Notes: a model not told the origin generated them from the letters alone. A stretch of DNA of 64,000 bases from Calamus simplicifolius (GCA_900491605.1 UESW01001603.1:1-64000); one strand, 5' to 3'. Positions 45,615-59,116 are shown, counted from the first letter of the stretch. Numbers and translations: made by a program.

Positions 45615-46500
45615 TTATTTTCTTTCTACCAACATCTTTTTGCTTAGAAGTCTTCTTAGGTAATTTGTTGGTGAGGCATGACTTGTTGGGAGGACTAGAG
45701 GGGACTTATTGATCCGAATATCCACCAATCTTTCTGCAGCAACCAATGCAGCGAACAAGTCTATGACCTCTTGCCTTTGCAACTCCAATTGGGCCCACGG
45801 CTTAAGGCCAAATAAGAAGTTAAACAACTTATCTGCCTTTAACATATTTTTGATGTCCAACATGAGGGAACTAAACTCCTTCACATAGTCCCTCGTATTG
45901 CCATCTTGCCTCAATTTCTTCATGGCATCCCTTGCAACCCAAGAGGTATTGCAGGGAAGGAATTGATCCTTCAATTCTTACTTGAAAGCCTTCCAAGTGT
46001 GAATCTTGGATCGACCAATGTCATTTGTCCGGGTCCACCACCAAAGCTTCGAATCACCTATGAGGTACATGCAGGTGATGAAAACCTTTTTTCCTTTAAA
46101 AAGATGAGCAGCCTTAAAGTACTGCTCCATGTCCTAGAGAAAGTTTTTCAACTCCTTGGCGAGTGCCATTATAAGAATATGGGTCAAGAAACTTTATTTT
46201 AACTTTTGCATCACCCTAAGGATGGGTCTGGACTACCGTCTTGATTAGTCTGATATTCGATACCATCTCGTCAATCTGAAGTTATGCAGTCCCCATTGAT
46301 TCCTACAGCACAGGTACAGTTGCTTGAAAACCTTCAACTTGCACCCATAATGAAGCCTCTAGGTCTGTCTGAGGCAACCCAGCAATTGCCTTCAACCAGG
46401 CTATCCTTTCCCTCAAAGCTTCTATATTGCTACCTCCAATCGGCATCAACGAAACAATCCTCCAGAAAGGAAATCTTCCAAGAGTCTGTAATCGATCTCT
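45615..46500 (-). pseudogene. Chromovirus copy A: gag
   Basis: Frame 45974-45615 reads LRQDGNTRDYVKEFSSLMLD, then LFGLKPWAQLELQRQEV and VAAERLVDIRIN, the retrotransposon gag pattern. Upstream parts to about 46500 are broken. The primer site TGGTGTCAGAG (46497-46507, minus strand) adjoins the LTR and differs by one base from the initiator-Met primer consensus. Confidence 0.8.
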
Positions 46501-46508
46501 GACACCAC

Positions 46509-47509
46509 TGTCATAGGATCTTTCGTTTGGACTTAATTAATTTTTCTCCGAATTAAAGGATCTTGTGTGGTGCTAGATCCCTCAATCTATTCAGCCTTTT
46601 CTTATCAAGACAGAAGTAAAAACTTCTTTATTGAATACCCACAATACAAACACACACAAAGACCTGCCCTAAGGTCTCCAGTACATGTGTGTCCCCCCTG
46701 CCCGAAGGCATATGTCATGCAAATATACTTACGATGGACAGTTCCCCCAATCGTTAGAAAGTTTTCCAAACTTCTGGGAACTGCCTGTCCTGAGTCTCAG
46801 ACCATAAAAATCAACAACCACATCGACAAGGTAGTTTTAGCAACCATCCAAACTTCCTCTGGTAGACAAATTATCTTTCCCACCTAGACATCCGATTGCA
46901 CACAGATACACCCAATAGTCATGCCCATCATGCCCATCATCCTACTAGGTTGGTCCAACCCTCAGTCTAAGAGCACTGAACCAACTTATGCGTGCCCTTG
47001 GGTCTTTCGATATGCACCCATTCATGCCTTTGCGCCTATACTTCGAGCACAGATCCGTCAATGCCATGTGTCATTGTTTGACCATTGCCATGCAGGACTC
47101 CATAGAAGGCAATACCTATCTGCATATGATTTGCCATGGCCATCACCCTACGCCGTAGCTAAATCCGTGCCCATCCTTGGAATGTAGTGCCCTACAAAGC
47201 ACTCACTTTTACTACTCTGCGGGGCATCCAACCAACTTCCACCCCAAGGTTTTCGAAAGTCTGAGCAGCATTGTAATCCTGGCCTGTGCCTTGCATGGCC
47301 AGAGTCGTGCGCAAGCCCTCTTGTTGCACGACCAGTGTCATGTGGCCGACTTCCTATGCGGCCAAGCTACTTCATGGCCGGACTGCTGCAAAGGTCTGTT
47401 GTACGGCCGGTCTTCTGCATGGCCAGCCTGCTACATAGGTTTTCTACGTGGTCAACTATCTGCGCAGCCAGCGCCGCACACCCTGCAATGAGTCAGCAGG
47501 GGTCTGACA
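46509..47509 (-). repeat. Chromovirus LTR 1
   Basis: 1001 bp with ends TGTCATAGG and GTCTGACA (a TGTCA/TGACA inverted terminus). It matches 51646-52641 along its length. It serves as 3' LTR for copy B and as 5' LTR for copy A. Confidence 0.88.
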
Positions 47510-47529
47510 AACCACCCTCATCGAAAGAG

Positions 47530-50500
47530 CCCGACATCCTTGGAGGGAGGTTTGCTAACTACATGTCAATCTGGTTTTTGAATTGCTACAAGTTAACTTC
47601 TTTTTTCCAACTAGCATCACCCTCTAATTCACCTTTCCAATGAATCAGATACTCAATCTAACGATTCTTTTTACTATGCCCAAAGGTCTGATGATCCAAG
47701 ATTCATTTCACTTCTTTTTCATATTGTTCCCTCACAGTAGGAGGAGCCCACTGTTTCTGCACTCGAGAGGGATCAATACTGGATGATAAGGTTTTAGGAA
47801 ACATACATGGAAATTGAGATGCACTTTCAGCCTTTCGAGAAAGTGCAGCCTATAGGCTACATTACTCACCCTCTTGACAATCTCGAATGGGCCATCATAT
47901 ATCGGGATTAACCTTCGATAGGCTCTCTTTCTACTAATCCTCTGTGGGGTCAGCTTTAGCATGACTCTGTCTCCCATATTAAATTTCAAGGGTCAACGTC
48001 CTCGATCAGCATACTTCTTCATCTGTCTTATAGCCTTCTGCAGGCTTTTTTGTACTTCATCAAACATCTCCTACTGATCTCTGGCAAATTGATAGGTAGT
48101 AGGACATAGACCCTTCCTTTTCTGCAAGGTCACTTCTTGAAGAGTAAGGAGTTGTCATCATATCACCAACTCGAACGGACTGAATCCTATTGCAGAGGAT
48201 CGATGAAGATTATAACAAAATTAAGCAGTCTAGTAACTTTACCCAATTTTGCTGGTTTGCCAAAACATAATGCTGAAGATATTTCTCTAATAGTGCATTC
48301 ATCCTTTCAGTCTGACCATCAGTCTAAGAGTGATTGGCAGTAGAGAATTTTAATTCCAATCCCCATCAATTGAAAGAGATAGATCCAAAACCTACCCATA
48401 AACCAAGCATTCCGATCACTGATAATCTTTGCAGACAACCCAAAATGCTTCACAAAATTGTGATAGAATAGATCCGCGGCCACTTCTGCCGAACATTTAT
48501 CTAGGGTTGGAACAAAGATAGCATACTTGGAGAAGCGATCAACCACCACCAAAATAGAAGATAATCCATCCACCTTCGGAAATCCACCAATGAAATCCAT
48601 GGCTTCTCCACAACTGGAAGAGGTTGTAGTAAACATACTTCCTTTCTTCTCTCAACTTTATCTTATAAGCAGATGAGATAAGATCTAACATAAGCTTCAA
48701 TGTATTGCTTCATCTTTGGCCAAATGAAGGAGTGGGACAAGAGAGCCATCATGCGCTCTCTTCCCAGATAACCAACCCATTGAGGGTCATGAGATTCCCT
48801 TATTAATTGGTTCCACAATCCTCCATCATGAGAAAAATATACACAACTACCTTTTGCCAACAAAAGATTGTCTTCTAGCCCGTACTTTCGAGTAACTCCA
48901 TTTTGGACTTATTGAAGTAGCTTTTGATAGCCAACATCTGATTAGGCCACTTCTCAGATTTTATCAGAAAAGTCTACTTCAATCTAAGAGATAGCGGCAA
49001 CTATCTTTTGAACACCCCTATGACTTAGAGCATCCAAAACCTGGTTGTGCCTTCCAGGTTTGTACTCCTAAATGAAGTCATATTCGGCAAGGAATTCTTG
49101 CCAATGCGCCTATCTAGGTGACAATTTATTCTGTATCAAAAAGAAAGTGTTAGCCACATTGTTAGTCTTCACTATGAACTTCATTCTCATCAAGTAAACT
49201 TGCCAAGTTTGCAAACAATGCACCATTGCAAGCATATCTTTTTCATGGGCAGAGTATCTTTGTGCTGCCTCCTTCAGTTTTCAGCTCTCAAAAGAAACCG
49301 AATATCCATCCTGCACAAGGACCACTCCAATAGCTACGTCAGAGGCATTTGTATACACTTCAAAAGGATATACAAAGTCGAGCAATTTCAACACCAGTTC
49401 TGAAGAAATAACTACCTTGATGTCTTCAAATGCCTTCTGGCAAATTTTTGATCATAACCAAGGTTGGTCCTTTTTTAGAAGATTCATCAAAGGAGATAAT
49501 TTTCTTGAGTAGCCAGCCATAAATTTATAGTAGTAATTAACTAGCCCAAGAAAACTCCTCAATTATATCATCTTATTTGGTTTGGCCATTCAATGATGGC
49601 CTGCACCTTCGTTGTATCCATCTTCATCGATCTGTTGCCAACAATGTGCCCAAGAAACTTGATTGTCCCAAGGCATAACTCATATTTTTTATTCTTTACA
49701 TACAAATTGTTTTTCCTTAGACAAGTAAATACAAGTTTTAGGTGCTCTAAGTGATCCTTGAAGGAATCACTGTACACAACAATGACATCCAAATAGACTA
49801 TGACAAACTTGTTAATATAGTCATGAAACACATTATTCATCAAATTGCAAAAAGTTGCAGGAACATTAGTCAAGCTAAATGGCATAACAAGAAACTCGAA
49901 AGAGCCATACCTCGTGACTATTGTGGTCTTCGGTTCATCCTCCTCTGCGATTTGGACTTGCCAGTATCCCGATCGCAGGTCCAACTTAGTAAAATGCATA
50001 ACCTTGGACAAGTGATCAAACAAGTATGCAATCAGCGGTACCGGATACTTGTTCTTGATAGTAACCTTGTTCAGGCCTCTATAATCCATACAAAGTCTAA
50101 AAGAGCCATCCTGCTTCTCGTGTAAGAGTACTGGGGTACCAAAAGGGGCTTTCGATGGTTGAATCTTTCTTGAGTTTAACAGTTCTTCCAACTATTGCTT
50201 CAATTCAGCTAACTCCTTTGCGGACATTCGATAGGGAGCTTTGGCAGGAGGCCTTATGCCGACACAAGTTCAATTTTGTGGTCTACACCACGATGAGGTG
50301 GGAGCCCCTTAGGCAGCTCTGAGGGCATGACATCATGGAATTCCTGCAAAATTGCAGCCACCTTCGTTAGCACCTCTGCCATCTCAACTAGGCCCTCCTT
50401 TACAATCATTGCGAGATAGGTCCCTCGGCCCTTTATGACAACTATGGGCCAACTACCTCGCGGAGACCATCCCAATTTGTGGACATGATTCTTTCCTTGC

Positions 50501-50886
50501 CAGAAATTAAACAAGATGAATATTCCACACAAATGTGGGATAATGGCAACTTTGGCACCAATGACAAAGTCGTTGCTAAGTATGACATCAAAGTCATCTA
50601 AGGGCACCACCATCAGATCCATCCGGCCTTTTCAGTCATTGATGGATATCTTGACATCAAAGGCCATGCCTCTTACGACCTGAGATTGGAAATTCACCGC
50701 CTTGATGTGGCTTGAGTGTTTAGATATGCTCAAGCCCAAAGTATTTATCATCATTTTAGCAACAAAACTGTGAGTGGCAACAATGTCCACCATCGAAAGG
50801 ACACAATGCCCATTGATTTTAGTCTGGACAAACATTAGTCGGGGTCGATCCTTTATTGCTTCTTTTGCTTGGAGGACTCCAAGCAA
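47530..50886 (-). pseudogene. Chromovirus copy B: protease, reverse transcriptase, integrase, chromodomain
   Basis: Protease: VLSMVDIVATHSFVA (DTGATHSF changed to DIVATHSF). Reverse transcriptase, 50191-49568, is the longest open stretch (207 codons) with MHFTKLDLRSGYWQVQI and a catalytic box YLDV in place of YLDD. Integrase: MDFIGGFPKVDGLSSILVVV with the Asp in VVVDRFSKY, then IISDRNAWF. Integrase C-terminus, 47989-47732: YDGPFEIVKRVSNVAYRL and HVCFLKPYHP. Chromodomain, about 47700-47550: IEYLIHWKGELEGDASWKKE after stops. Chromodomains in this group are thought to steer insertion to marked chromatin. The damaged catalytic sites and frame breaks make the copy inactive. Confidence 0.88.
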
Positions 50887-50999
50887 TTGAAGAGGAGCAA
50901 CACGTTCAGGGCCTTCCGGGTCTAAGTCACTCTAATTTGCATCCTCCACAATGAGAGCATTCAATTTTCTCTTCTTTGAACAATTCTTGGAATAATAAG

Positions 51000-51640
51000 G
51001 GCCATTGCAAATATAGCAACCCAGGTGGGGGTTCCCTTTGTCATTCTTCGAGGAAGGGCTATCTGCCTTTGCCTTCATTTCTACCTTCTTAAAGTCATTT
51101 GTCTTCTTTCCATCGACATCTTTTTGCTTAGGGGTCTTCTTTGGAAATTTGTTGGCGGGGCAAGACTTGTTGGGAGGACTAGAGGAGATTTATTGATCCG
51201 AATATCCATCAATCTTTCCGCAGCAGTTAATGCGGCGGATAAGTTTGTGACCTTTGCCTCTGCAACTTCAATTGGGCCCATGGTTGAAGGCCAGCTAAGA
51301 AGTTGAACAATTTATCTGGATCAAGGACCTTCATTTTAATGTTTACATTACCCTGAGGATGGGTCTGGACTGCCGTCTTAATTAGTCTGATATTTGACAC
51401 CGGCATGTCAATCCAAAGTTGTGTAGCCCCCATTGATTCCTACAGCATAGGTATAGTTGCTTAAAAACCTTCAACATGCGCCCATAATGGAGCCTTTTGG
51501 TCTGTTTGAGGCAACCAGGACAATTGCCTCCAATCAGGCCATTGTTTCCCTCAAAGTTTCTATATTGCTACTTCCGGCTAACATCAACGAAACAATCCTT
51601 CGGAAAAGAAATCTTTTAAGAGCTACAACCAAACTCCGAT
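51000..51640 (-). pseudogene. Chromovirus copy B: gag, shortened
   Basis: Minus-strand frames contain DPDKLFNFLAGLQPWAQLKL and AAERLMDIRINKSPLVLPTS. The N-terminal part is shorter than in copy A: about 640 bases from the zinc-knuckle side to the LTR compared with about 900. This suggests an internal deletion. The primer site TGGTATCGGAG lies at 51634-51644. Confidence 0.75.
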
Positions 51641-51645
51641 ACCAC

Positions 51646-52641
51646 TGTCACAGGGTCTTTTGTTTGGACTTAATTAATTTTTTTCTCCAAACTAAAGAAT
51701 CTTGTGCAGCGCTAGATCCCTCAATCCAGTCAGCCTTCCTTATAAAGACAGAAGTAAAAACTTCTTTATTGAATACCCACAATACAAGTACACACAAAGA
51801 CTTGCCCCAATAGTCTCTCAATACATGTGTGTCCCCCCTGTCCAATGGTATATGTTATACAAATATACTTACGTGGACAGTTCCCCCAACCGCTAGAAAG
51901 TTTTTCAAACTTCTAGGAATAGCCTGGCTTGAGTCTCAGATCATAAAAACTGACAGCCACATCGACAAAGTAGTTTTGGGAACCACTCAAACTCTTTTTG
52001 GTAGACAAACTATCTTTTTCACCTAAACATCTGATTATCCACGAACGCACCCAATGATTACGCCCATCATCCTATTGGGTTGATCCAACCCTCAGTCTAA
52101 GAGCACCAAACCAACTTATGCATGCCCTTGGGTCTTTTGGCATGCATCCATTCATGCCTTTGTGCCTATACTCCGGGAACAGGTTCATCAATGCCATATG
52201 TCATGGTTTGAGCATTGCCACGCAGGACTTCATGGAAGGCAACACTTGTCTGCATATGATTTGTCATGGCCACGCCCACCCTACGACATAGCTAAGTTTG
52301 CGCCTGTCCTTGGAATGAAGCGCCCTGCAAAGCACCCACTCTTACTACCCTGGCAAGGCATCTAGCTAACTTTCATCCCATAGTTTTTGAAAGTCTGAGC
52401 AGCATTGCTATCCTAGCCAGTGCCCTGCACGGCCAGAGCCACGTGCAGCCCTCTTGCTGCACGGTTAGTATCATGCGACTGACTTCCTATGCATAAAGCT
52501 GCTACTCAGTCAGACTGCTGTGTAGGTCTGTTGCATGGCCGATCTTCTGCATGGTTAGCCTACTATGTAGATTTGCTACACAGCTAGCCTTTTGCATGGC
52601 CAACGCTGTGCTCCCCACAATGAGTCAGTAGGGGTATGACA
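51646..52641 (-). repeat. Chromovirus LTR 2
   Basis: 996 bp with ends TGTCACAGGG and GTATGACA; matches LTR 1. It serves as 5' LTR for copy B and as 3' LTR for copy C. Confidence 0.88.
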
Positions 52642-55600
52642 AACCATCTCCACCGAAAGAGCTCGATGTCCTAAAAGTGAGGTTTGCTAAATACATATCA
52701 ATCTGGTCTTTGAACTGCCGCATGTTAATTTCTTTTTTCCAACTAGCATCACCATCTGATTCACCTTTTCAATGAATTAGATACTCAGTCTGATGATTCT
52801 TTTTACTGTGCCCAAAGGTCAAATGATCCAAGATTCATTTTACTTCCTTTTCCTACTGTTCTCTCACACTAGGAGGAGCCCACTGTTCCTACACTCAAGA
52901 GGGATCAATACTTGGATGATAGGATTTTAGAAAACTCACATGGAAAGTGAGATGCACTTTTAGCCTTTCGGGCAGGTGCAGCCTGTAGAACACATTTTTC
53001 ACCATCTTAACAATCTCAAATGGGCCATCATATCTTGGGATTAACCCTTGATGGGCTCTCTTTCTATTAATCCGCTTTCAAATATATGGGGTCAACTTTA
53101 GCGTGATTCTGTCCCCCATATTAAATTTTAAGGGTCAACATTCCGGATCAGCATACTTCTTCATCTGCCTCACAGCCTTATGTAGGCTTTCTTACGCCTC
53201 GTCAAACATTTTCTATTGATCTCAGGCAAATCGATAGGCAGAAGGACATAGACCCTCCCCTTTTCTATAAGGTCACTTCTTGAGAAGTAAGGGGTTGTCA
53301 TCATGTCGCCAACTCAAATGGACTAAATCCTGTTGCAGAGGACCAATAAAGATTATAACAAAATTGAGTAGAGTCTAGTAACTTCACTCAATTTTGCTGG
53401 TTTGCCAAAATATAGTGCGAAATATATTCCTTCAATAGCGCATTCACCCTTTCAGTTTGATCGTCAGCTTGAGAATGATTGATAGTAGAGAATTTTAATT
53501 TTGATCCCATCAATTGAAAGAGATAGGTCCAAAACCTATCCGTAAACCAAGCATCCCGATCACTAATGATCTCCTCAGGAAACCCGAAATGCTTCCCAAC
53601 ATTGTGATAGAATAGATCTGTAGCCACTTTTGCTGGACATTCATCTGGGGTTGGAACAAAGTAGCATACTTGGAGAAGTGATCAACCACCACCAAATGGA
53701 AGATAATCCGTCCACCTTTGAAAATCCACCAATAAAATCCATGGAAAACCAAAATCCATGGCTTCTCCGCAAATGGAAGAGGCTATAATAAACCTGCTTC
53801 CTTCCTTCTCTCGACTTTATCTTGTAGGTAGAGAAGACAATATTTGACATAAGTTACAATGTCTTGCTCCATCCTTGGCCAAATTGAAGGAGCGGGACAA
53901 AAGAGCCATGTGCGCTCTCTCCCTGGATGACCAGCCCACTGAGGGTCATGAGATTTTCTCATTAACTGGTTCCGCAATCTCCTACCATGAGGAACATATA
54001 CACGACTACCTTTTACCATCAAAAGATCATTTTGCAGCAGTACCTCTGAGTAACTCCATCTCAAACTTCTGAAGTAGCTTCTGATAACCAGCATCCAATT
54101 AGGCCACTTCTCGAATTTTGTTAGGAAAGTTTTCTTCAATCTGAGAGATAGCAGCAACTATCTCTTGAACACACCTTTAACTTAGGGCATTCGCAATCTG
54201 GTTATGCCTTTCAAGTTTGTGCTCTCAAATGAAGTCATATTCCGCAAGAAATTTTTGTCAATGCGCTTGTCTAGGTGATAGTTTCTTCTATGTCAAAAGA
54301 AAGGGTTAGCCACATTGTCAGTCTTCACTACGAACTTCGTTTCCATCAAGTAAAATCGCCAAGTTCACAAACAGTGCACCACTCCAAGTATCTCTTTTTC
54401 ATGGGCAGGGTATTTTTGTTCTGCCTCCTTAGTTTTTAGCTCTCAAAAGTAACTGGATGCCCATCCTGCACAAGGACCCCTCGAACAGCCATGTTAGAGG
54501 CATTTGTATGGGCATTGAAAGGCTTTGCAAAGTCGGGCAACTTCAACATTGGTTCTAAAGAAATGGCTATCTTGATGTCTTCAAATGCTTTCTGGTAAAT
54601 TTCTAACCATAGCCAAGATTGGTCCTTCTTTAGAAGATCCATCAAAGGAGACACTTTTCTTGAGTAGCCAATCATAAATTTGCAGTAGTAATTGGCTAGC
54701 CCAAAAAATCTTGTCAATTTCATCATCTTATTTTGCTTTGGTCATTCAATGATGGCATGCACCGTCCTTGCATTCATTCTCACCAATCCGTTGCCAACAA
54801 TGTGCATAAGGAACTTAATTATCCCAAGGTAGAATCACATTTTTCCTTCTTTACATACAAATTATTTTCCCTCAGACAAGTAAATACAAGTTTTAGATGC
54901 TCTAAGTGATCCTTGAAGGAGTCACTATACATAACAATGTCATCCAAATGGACTATGATAAACTTGTAATTATAGTTATGAAACATATTATTCATCAAAT
55001 TGTAAAAAGTTGCAGGGGCATTAATCTAGCGAAATGGCATGACCAAAAATTCGAAAGAGCTATATCTCGTGATCATTATGGTTTTCAGTTCATCCCCTCT
55101 GCAATTCAAACTTGCCAATATCCTGATCACAAGTCCAACTTGGTAATATGCATGGCCTTGGACAAATGATCAATAAGTTTGCAATAAGAGGTATCAGATA
55201 CTTGTTCTTGATAGTGACCTTATTCAGGCCTCTATAATCCATATAATGTCTAAGAGAGCTATCCTGCTTCTCTTGGAACTGCACCAGAGCACCAAAAGGG
55301 GCTTTCAATGGTTGAATCTTTTTCGAGTCTAATAGTTCTCCTAACTGTTGCTTCAATTCGACTAATTCCTTTGGAGATATTCGATAGGGAGCTTTGGCAG
55401 AAGGCCTTGTGTCAGGTACAAATTTAATCTTGTGGTCTACACCGCGACAAGGTGAAAGCCCCTTAGGCAGCTCTAGGGGCACGATATCATGAAATTCCTA
55501 TAAAATTGAAGCCACCTTTGTTGGCACCTCCGCCATTTCCTCTGGGGCCTCCTCTACAATTGCTGCGAGGTAGGTGCCTTAGCCCTTTCTGCAACCACGG

Positions 55601-55790
55601 GCCAACTACCTCGCAGAGACCATCTCCACTTTGCGAACAAGATCCTTTTCTTGCCCAGAAATAAAGCAAGACTTCTTCTCATCTCCGATGAATATTCCAT
55701 ACAAATGTGGGATATGGCAACTTTGACATCAATGAAAAAGTCATTGCCAAGTATGACATTAAAGTCATCCAGGGGCACCACCAACAAATT
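52642..55790 (-). pseudogene. Chromovirus copy C: protease end to chromodomain
   Basis: Minus-strand order is a protease fragment (VVPLDDFNVILGNDFFIDVK), reverse transcriptase start (ELKQQLGELLDSKKIQPLKA), a catalytic-box region near 54940 reading HLDDIVMYSDSF, RNase H (VSPLMDLLKKDQSWLW, LKLPDFAKPFNAHTNAS), and integrase (LRNQLMRKSHDPQWAGHPGR, MATDLFYHNVGKHFGFP, IISDRDAWFTDRF). It has many frame breaks. It is truncated at 55790, where the sequence switches to a plus-strand fragment. Confidence 0.82.
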
Positions 55791-56187
55791 TCCTAAGAAG
55801 ACCCTTAAGTATAAAGATATCGGTGGGAAGAAGACAAGACTTTTAGAAGGCAAAAATGAAGGCAAAGGCAGATGACCCTTCCTCGAAGAATGACAAAGGA
55901 AACCCTCACCTGACTTGCTATATTTGCAATGGCCCTTACTATGCCAAGAATTATCTAAAGCAAAAAAAAATTGAATGCTCTGATTATGAAGGACGCAAAT
56001 GGGAGTGATTCAGACCCGAAAGGCCTGAACGTGTTGCTTATTTTCAATTGTTTAGAATCCTCCAAGCAGAAAAAGCAATAAAGGACCGATCTTAATTGAT
56101 GTTTGTCCAAACTAGAATCAATAGGCATTATATCCATTCTATGGTGGATACTGTGCCACTCATAGTTTTGTTGCTGAAAAGATATGT
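55783..56187 (+). pseudogene. Inverted gag-protease fragment, right edge of the array
   Basis: The plus strand reads KFPKKTLKYKDIGGKKT, then broken frames matching the gag zinc-knuckle region (YICNGPYY...) and the protease start. It corresponds to copy B positions about 51170-50760 on the other strand. It ends near 56187, where AT-rich DNA begins. Confidence 0.7.
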
Positions 56188-56832
56188 TAATGAGTCCCAA
56201 AAAAAGCTTAAATTATAATTATTTAAAAACAACATCTTAAATATGATCGATAATGATATGGGCAGCTATATTCATAGCTTTATCGGATATTAATTCATAA
56301 AAGAAAGTTTTTTTAATAATTTTATTTTTAAATAATAGAATCATAATATTTTTAATAATTATTTTTTTAATTGAATCAATACGCTATAATAATTTCATTG
56401 TGCTTAAGATCGATTAATAACATTTAACTATTGTCTTCATAGACAATAGGCACGACAAAGTTATTATTAACTAATTCAATTAAAAATAATTATCAAAACA
56501 ATATTATGATTCTATATTTTGAAATAAAATTATAAAAATACTTCTATCATAATCTAAAATCAGACAAAGTTATGCGAAGACCATGTTGAAATCATCCAAT
56601 GACCATATTAAAGCTTCGTTGGGATTAGATAACATATCACACTAAAAGCCCATTAAATGGTCCTTAACAAAACCCTAACATTAAAGATAAGCAGAAGATT
56701 TACATTATATTTGACATGTGGTTTGGAAACAGATATTGCCCTTCGCAAGGGAATTTGTTAACGGACCGCAAGACTACTGGTGTTAAAAATCGTAGGCACT
56801 GGTACTTCCTGGACCCATAAGAGATCCAACGT
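56188..56832. other. AT-rich spacer between the chromovirus array and the antiporter gene
   Basis: Contains the hairpin repeat listed next; the part from 56550 lies within the likely 3' flank of the antiporter gene. No open frame with recognisable features. Confidence 0.6.
56309..56545. repeat. MITE-like imperfect palindrome
   Basis: Arms of about 70 bases (56309-56381 and 56470-56540) are reverse complements with mismatches; AGAATCATAATATT on the left pairs with AATATTATGATTCT on the right. The ~90-base centre contains a smaller dyad, TATTGTCTTCATAGACAATA. No confirmed target duplication. Confidence 0.55.
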
Positions 56833-59080
56833 TTAAGCGGCTTTTTGGGTGTTCCTGCCATCCATGTCGATAACGGTGGAATCGCTGCCGTCAAGGACCA
56901 TGGAGACCGGGGTCTCCTTCGAGTGGACCACGTCGTGCTGCTGGATCACCAGCACCGACGACACCACCCCGTGGCTGGACGACGCCAGCGCGTCACCGAT
57001 GGGCCCCAGCTCGGGGTGTTCCGCCTGCCGTCCGGCCAGCTCCGCTACCATCGACGATGGGAACCGCCCCTTCCCCACCACTATCAGCTCGTATTCGCCG
57101 CTCCTCCCGATCGCCAGCGCCGCCTCCAAAACATTCCCCACCGGCTTCTCCTCGTACCTTGCCGTCCCCTCCGTCCTCCTTCGGAACTCCGCCACCGCCG
57201 CCTCGTCCTGCTCCTGCACCCAGAACAACAAAATTCAGATTCCCCTCCAATTTGTTACCTGATACGTAGCCATATGTCATCAAAAAGGAAATTTGAACAA
57301 CTGACCCTTTCTAGCTCGCGGTCCACGACAGCGGTGGAGAAGGTGTAGCTGTCGTCGGCGCTCTTCATCGGGGAGGGGCGAAGCATGATGTTGGGCCGGT
57401 CCTCGCTGCCTTTCTTACCGTCGACGAACCTCACCGCTGTGACCCTCACGCCGGGGTGCTCCGCCATCCTACCAGCCAACTCGAGCGCCTCCCGGTCGTC
57501 GGGCCCGCCGAAGAACAGCACGCACACCCCGTGCGCCACCTCGGCCGGACCCACCTGCTCCTCCCCACCGAAGCCCCTGTCAATGAGAACAGCCACGGAG
57601 CACGGGGCCTCCTTCATGACCCTCTGGTTCACCGCCCGCCACCCGGGCCCCACGTTCTCCATATGACCGCCGTCATGGCCGCCGGCAGCTCGGTGTTTAT
57701 GGAAGGGGACGACAAGGAGGGAGACGCGCTTGTCCTCGGCGACATTGCAGACGTCCTCGTGCATGGTGGGCATGGCGGAGACGGCCGTCATGGGGCGGAC
57801 GCGGACGTGGCCAAGCTGGCCGTAGGCCTCGAAGGCTACGGAGACCTGGTCTTGTGTCTCGCGGCGGAGGGGATTGCGAAAGGGAAGGCCGTTGCGACGA
57901 GCTCGGCGAGCCATAAGGATGGATGAGGAGCGCTCAGTGAGCTCGACGAGGTGGAGGATGTAGAGCTTGAGTGGGGACTTCTTGGTCCCCCCGCGGATGG
58001 TCTCGATGAGGTTGATGAGGGAGGGGACGTCGCGGTGGTTGTGGACGCAGGTGAGGATGCGAAGCTCCTTGGCGTCGGAGGTGGATGGAGGGGACGAGGA
58101 GGCCTGAAGCTTACGGCGGTTGTAGGAGTCGCGGCTGGCGCGGGAGGGTTTGTAGAGGACCATGACGGTTGGGGTGGTGATGAAGGTGGTGAAGAGCGCC
58201 ATCAGCACCAAAATAGCGAACATTTCGTCGTTCAGCACCTGCGGACACCATCACAAACGAGGGGGCAGGTTTATTTCACAGCTCAACATTAATAATGTTA
58301 TCAAACGATGAACGGACGGCAGTTATCGTTTGATGCTGCTCATTTGTCATCCCGGTCAGCATTATATAATTACCATCTCTACCGACATCTACTGCGGCGC
58401 CGCGCCTGAGACAAATCCCTTATAATTTAATTAGGAGGCTTTTGACCGGTGATAATTCATGCTGATGACATGAGATTACTATATATATATTATAATTAAT
58501 AATTAAACATAATACTTTTTTTAATAATATTTAATTTTTAATAATTTAAAATTATCATAGATTTTGATAATCTAATTTTTATTTGAAAACATAGATATTT
58601 AAAATTATTAAAGTTTAATAATTTTAAATTATATTTTTTTAACATGTCTGTACGTATATATCGTACGTTAATGATCATCGTGCGCATGCAAAAGCAAGAC
58701 TTTTTTAATATACCATATATTTCATGAACATGATGCAAGCGGCCTAGTAACTTCAATTCTCGGTACGGTAAGACTGGCAAGAAAGTCACCACTGATTACC
58801 ACAATCTGACTCTTTTTACATCTATTTTTCATATAAAGGTACCCCGGTTGAGCTGTTGATATTTTGGGTAGACGACTATGAACAATTATTTAATGTCGTT
58901 TTAAATGCTTGAGTTGACCGTTGAAATTTGGAACTCGGCTCCAGCCGTATCAAGAAGCTGCAAGGACATTACCACCCATCACAAACGTGTGGGAAGGCGG
59001 TGCCATTTTTTCTTCCCCAGCTCGGTCATCGGGCGTGGTTTTTCTGCACGGATCGATGACCAAAACTTGGAAAAGATGGG

Positions 59081-59116
<36 letters not shown>

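Larger units (their letters stand above)
44120..56187 (-). mobile_element. Recombinant array of a Ty3/gypsy chromovirus
   Basis: On the minus strand, reading right to left: a partial internal region (55790-52642: protease end to chromodomain), LTR (52641-51646), a complete internal region (51645-47510: gag to chromodomain), LTR (47509-46509), and a second partial internal region (46508 to about 44500: gag to reverse transcriptase start). This internal-LTR-internal-LTR-internal order is what unequal recombination between elements yields. Both outer edges touch plus-strand fragments of the same family (44120-44490 and 55783-56187). A chromodomain after integrase makes it a chromovirus. All copies have stops and changed catalytic motifs. 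Confidence 0.85.

Noticed and set aside
57385..58292. Plus-strand frames opposite the antiporter exons
   Set aside because: Shadows of a GC-rich real gene; the minus strand has a complete CHX protein with proper splice sites.
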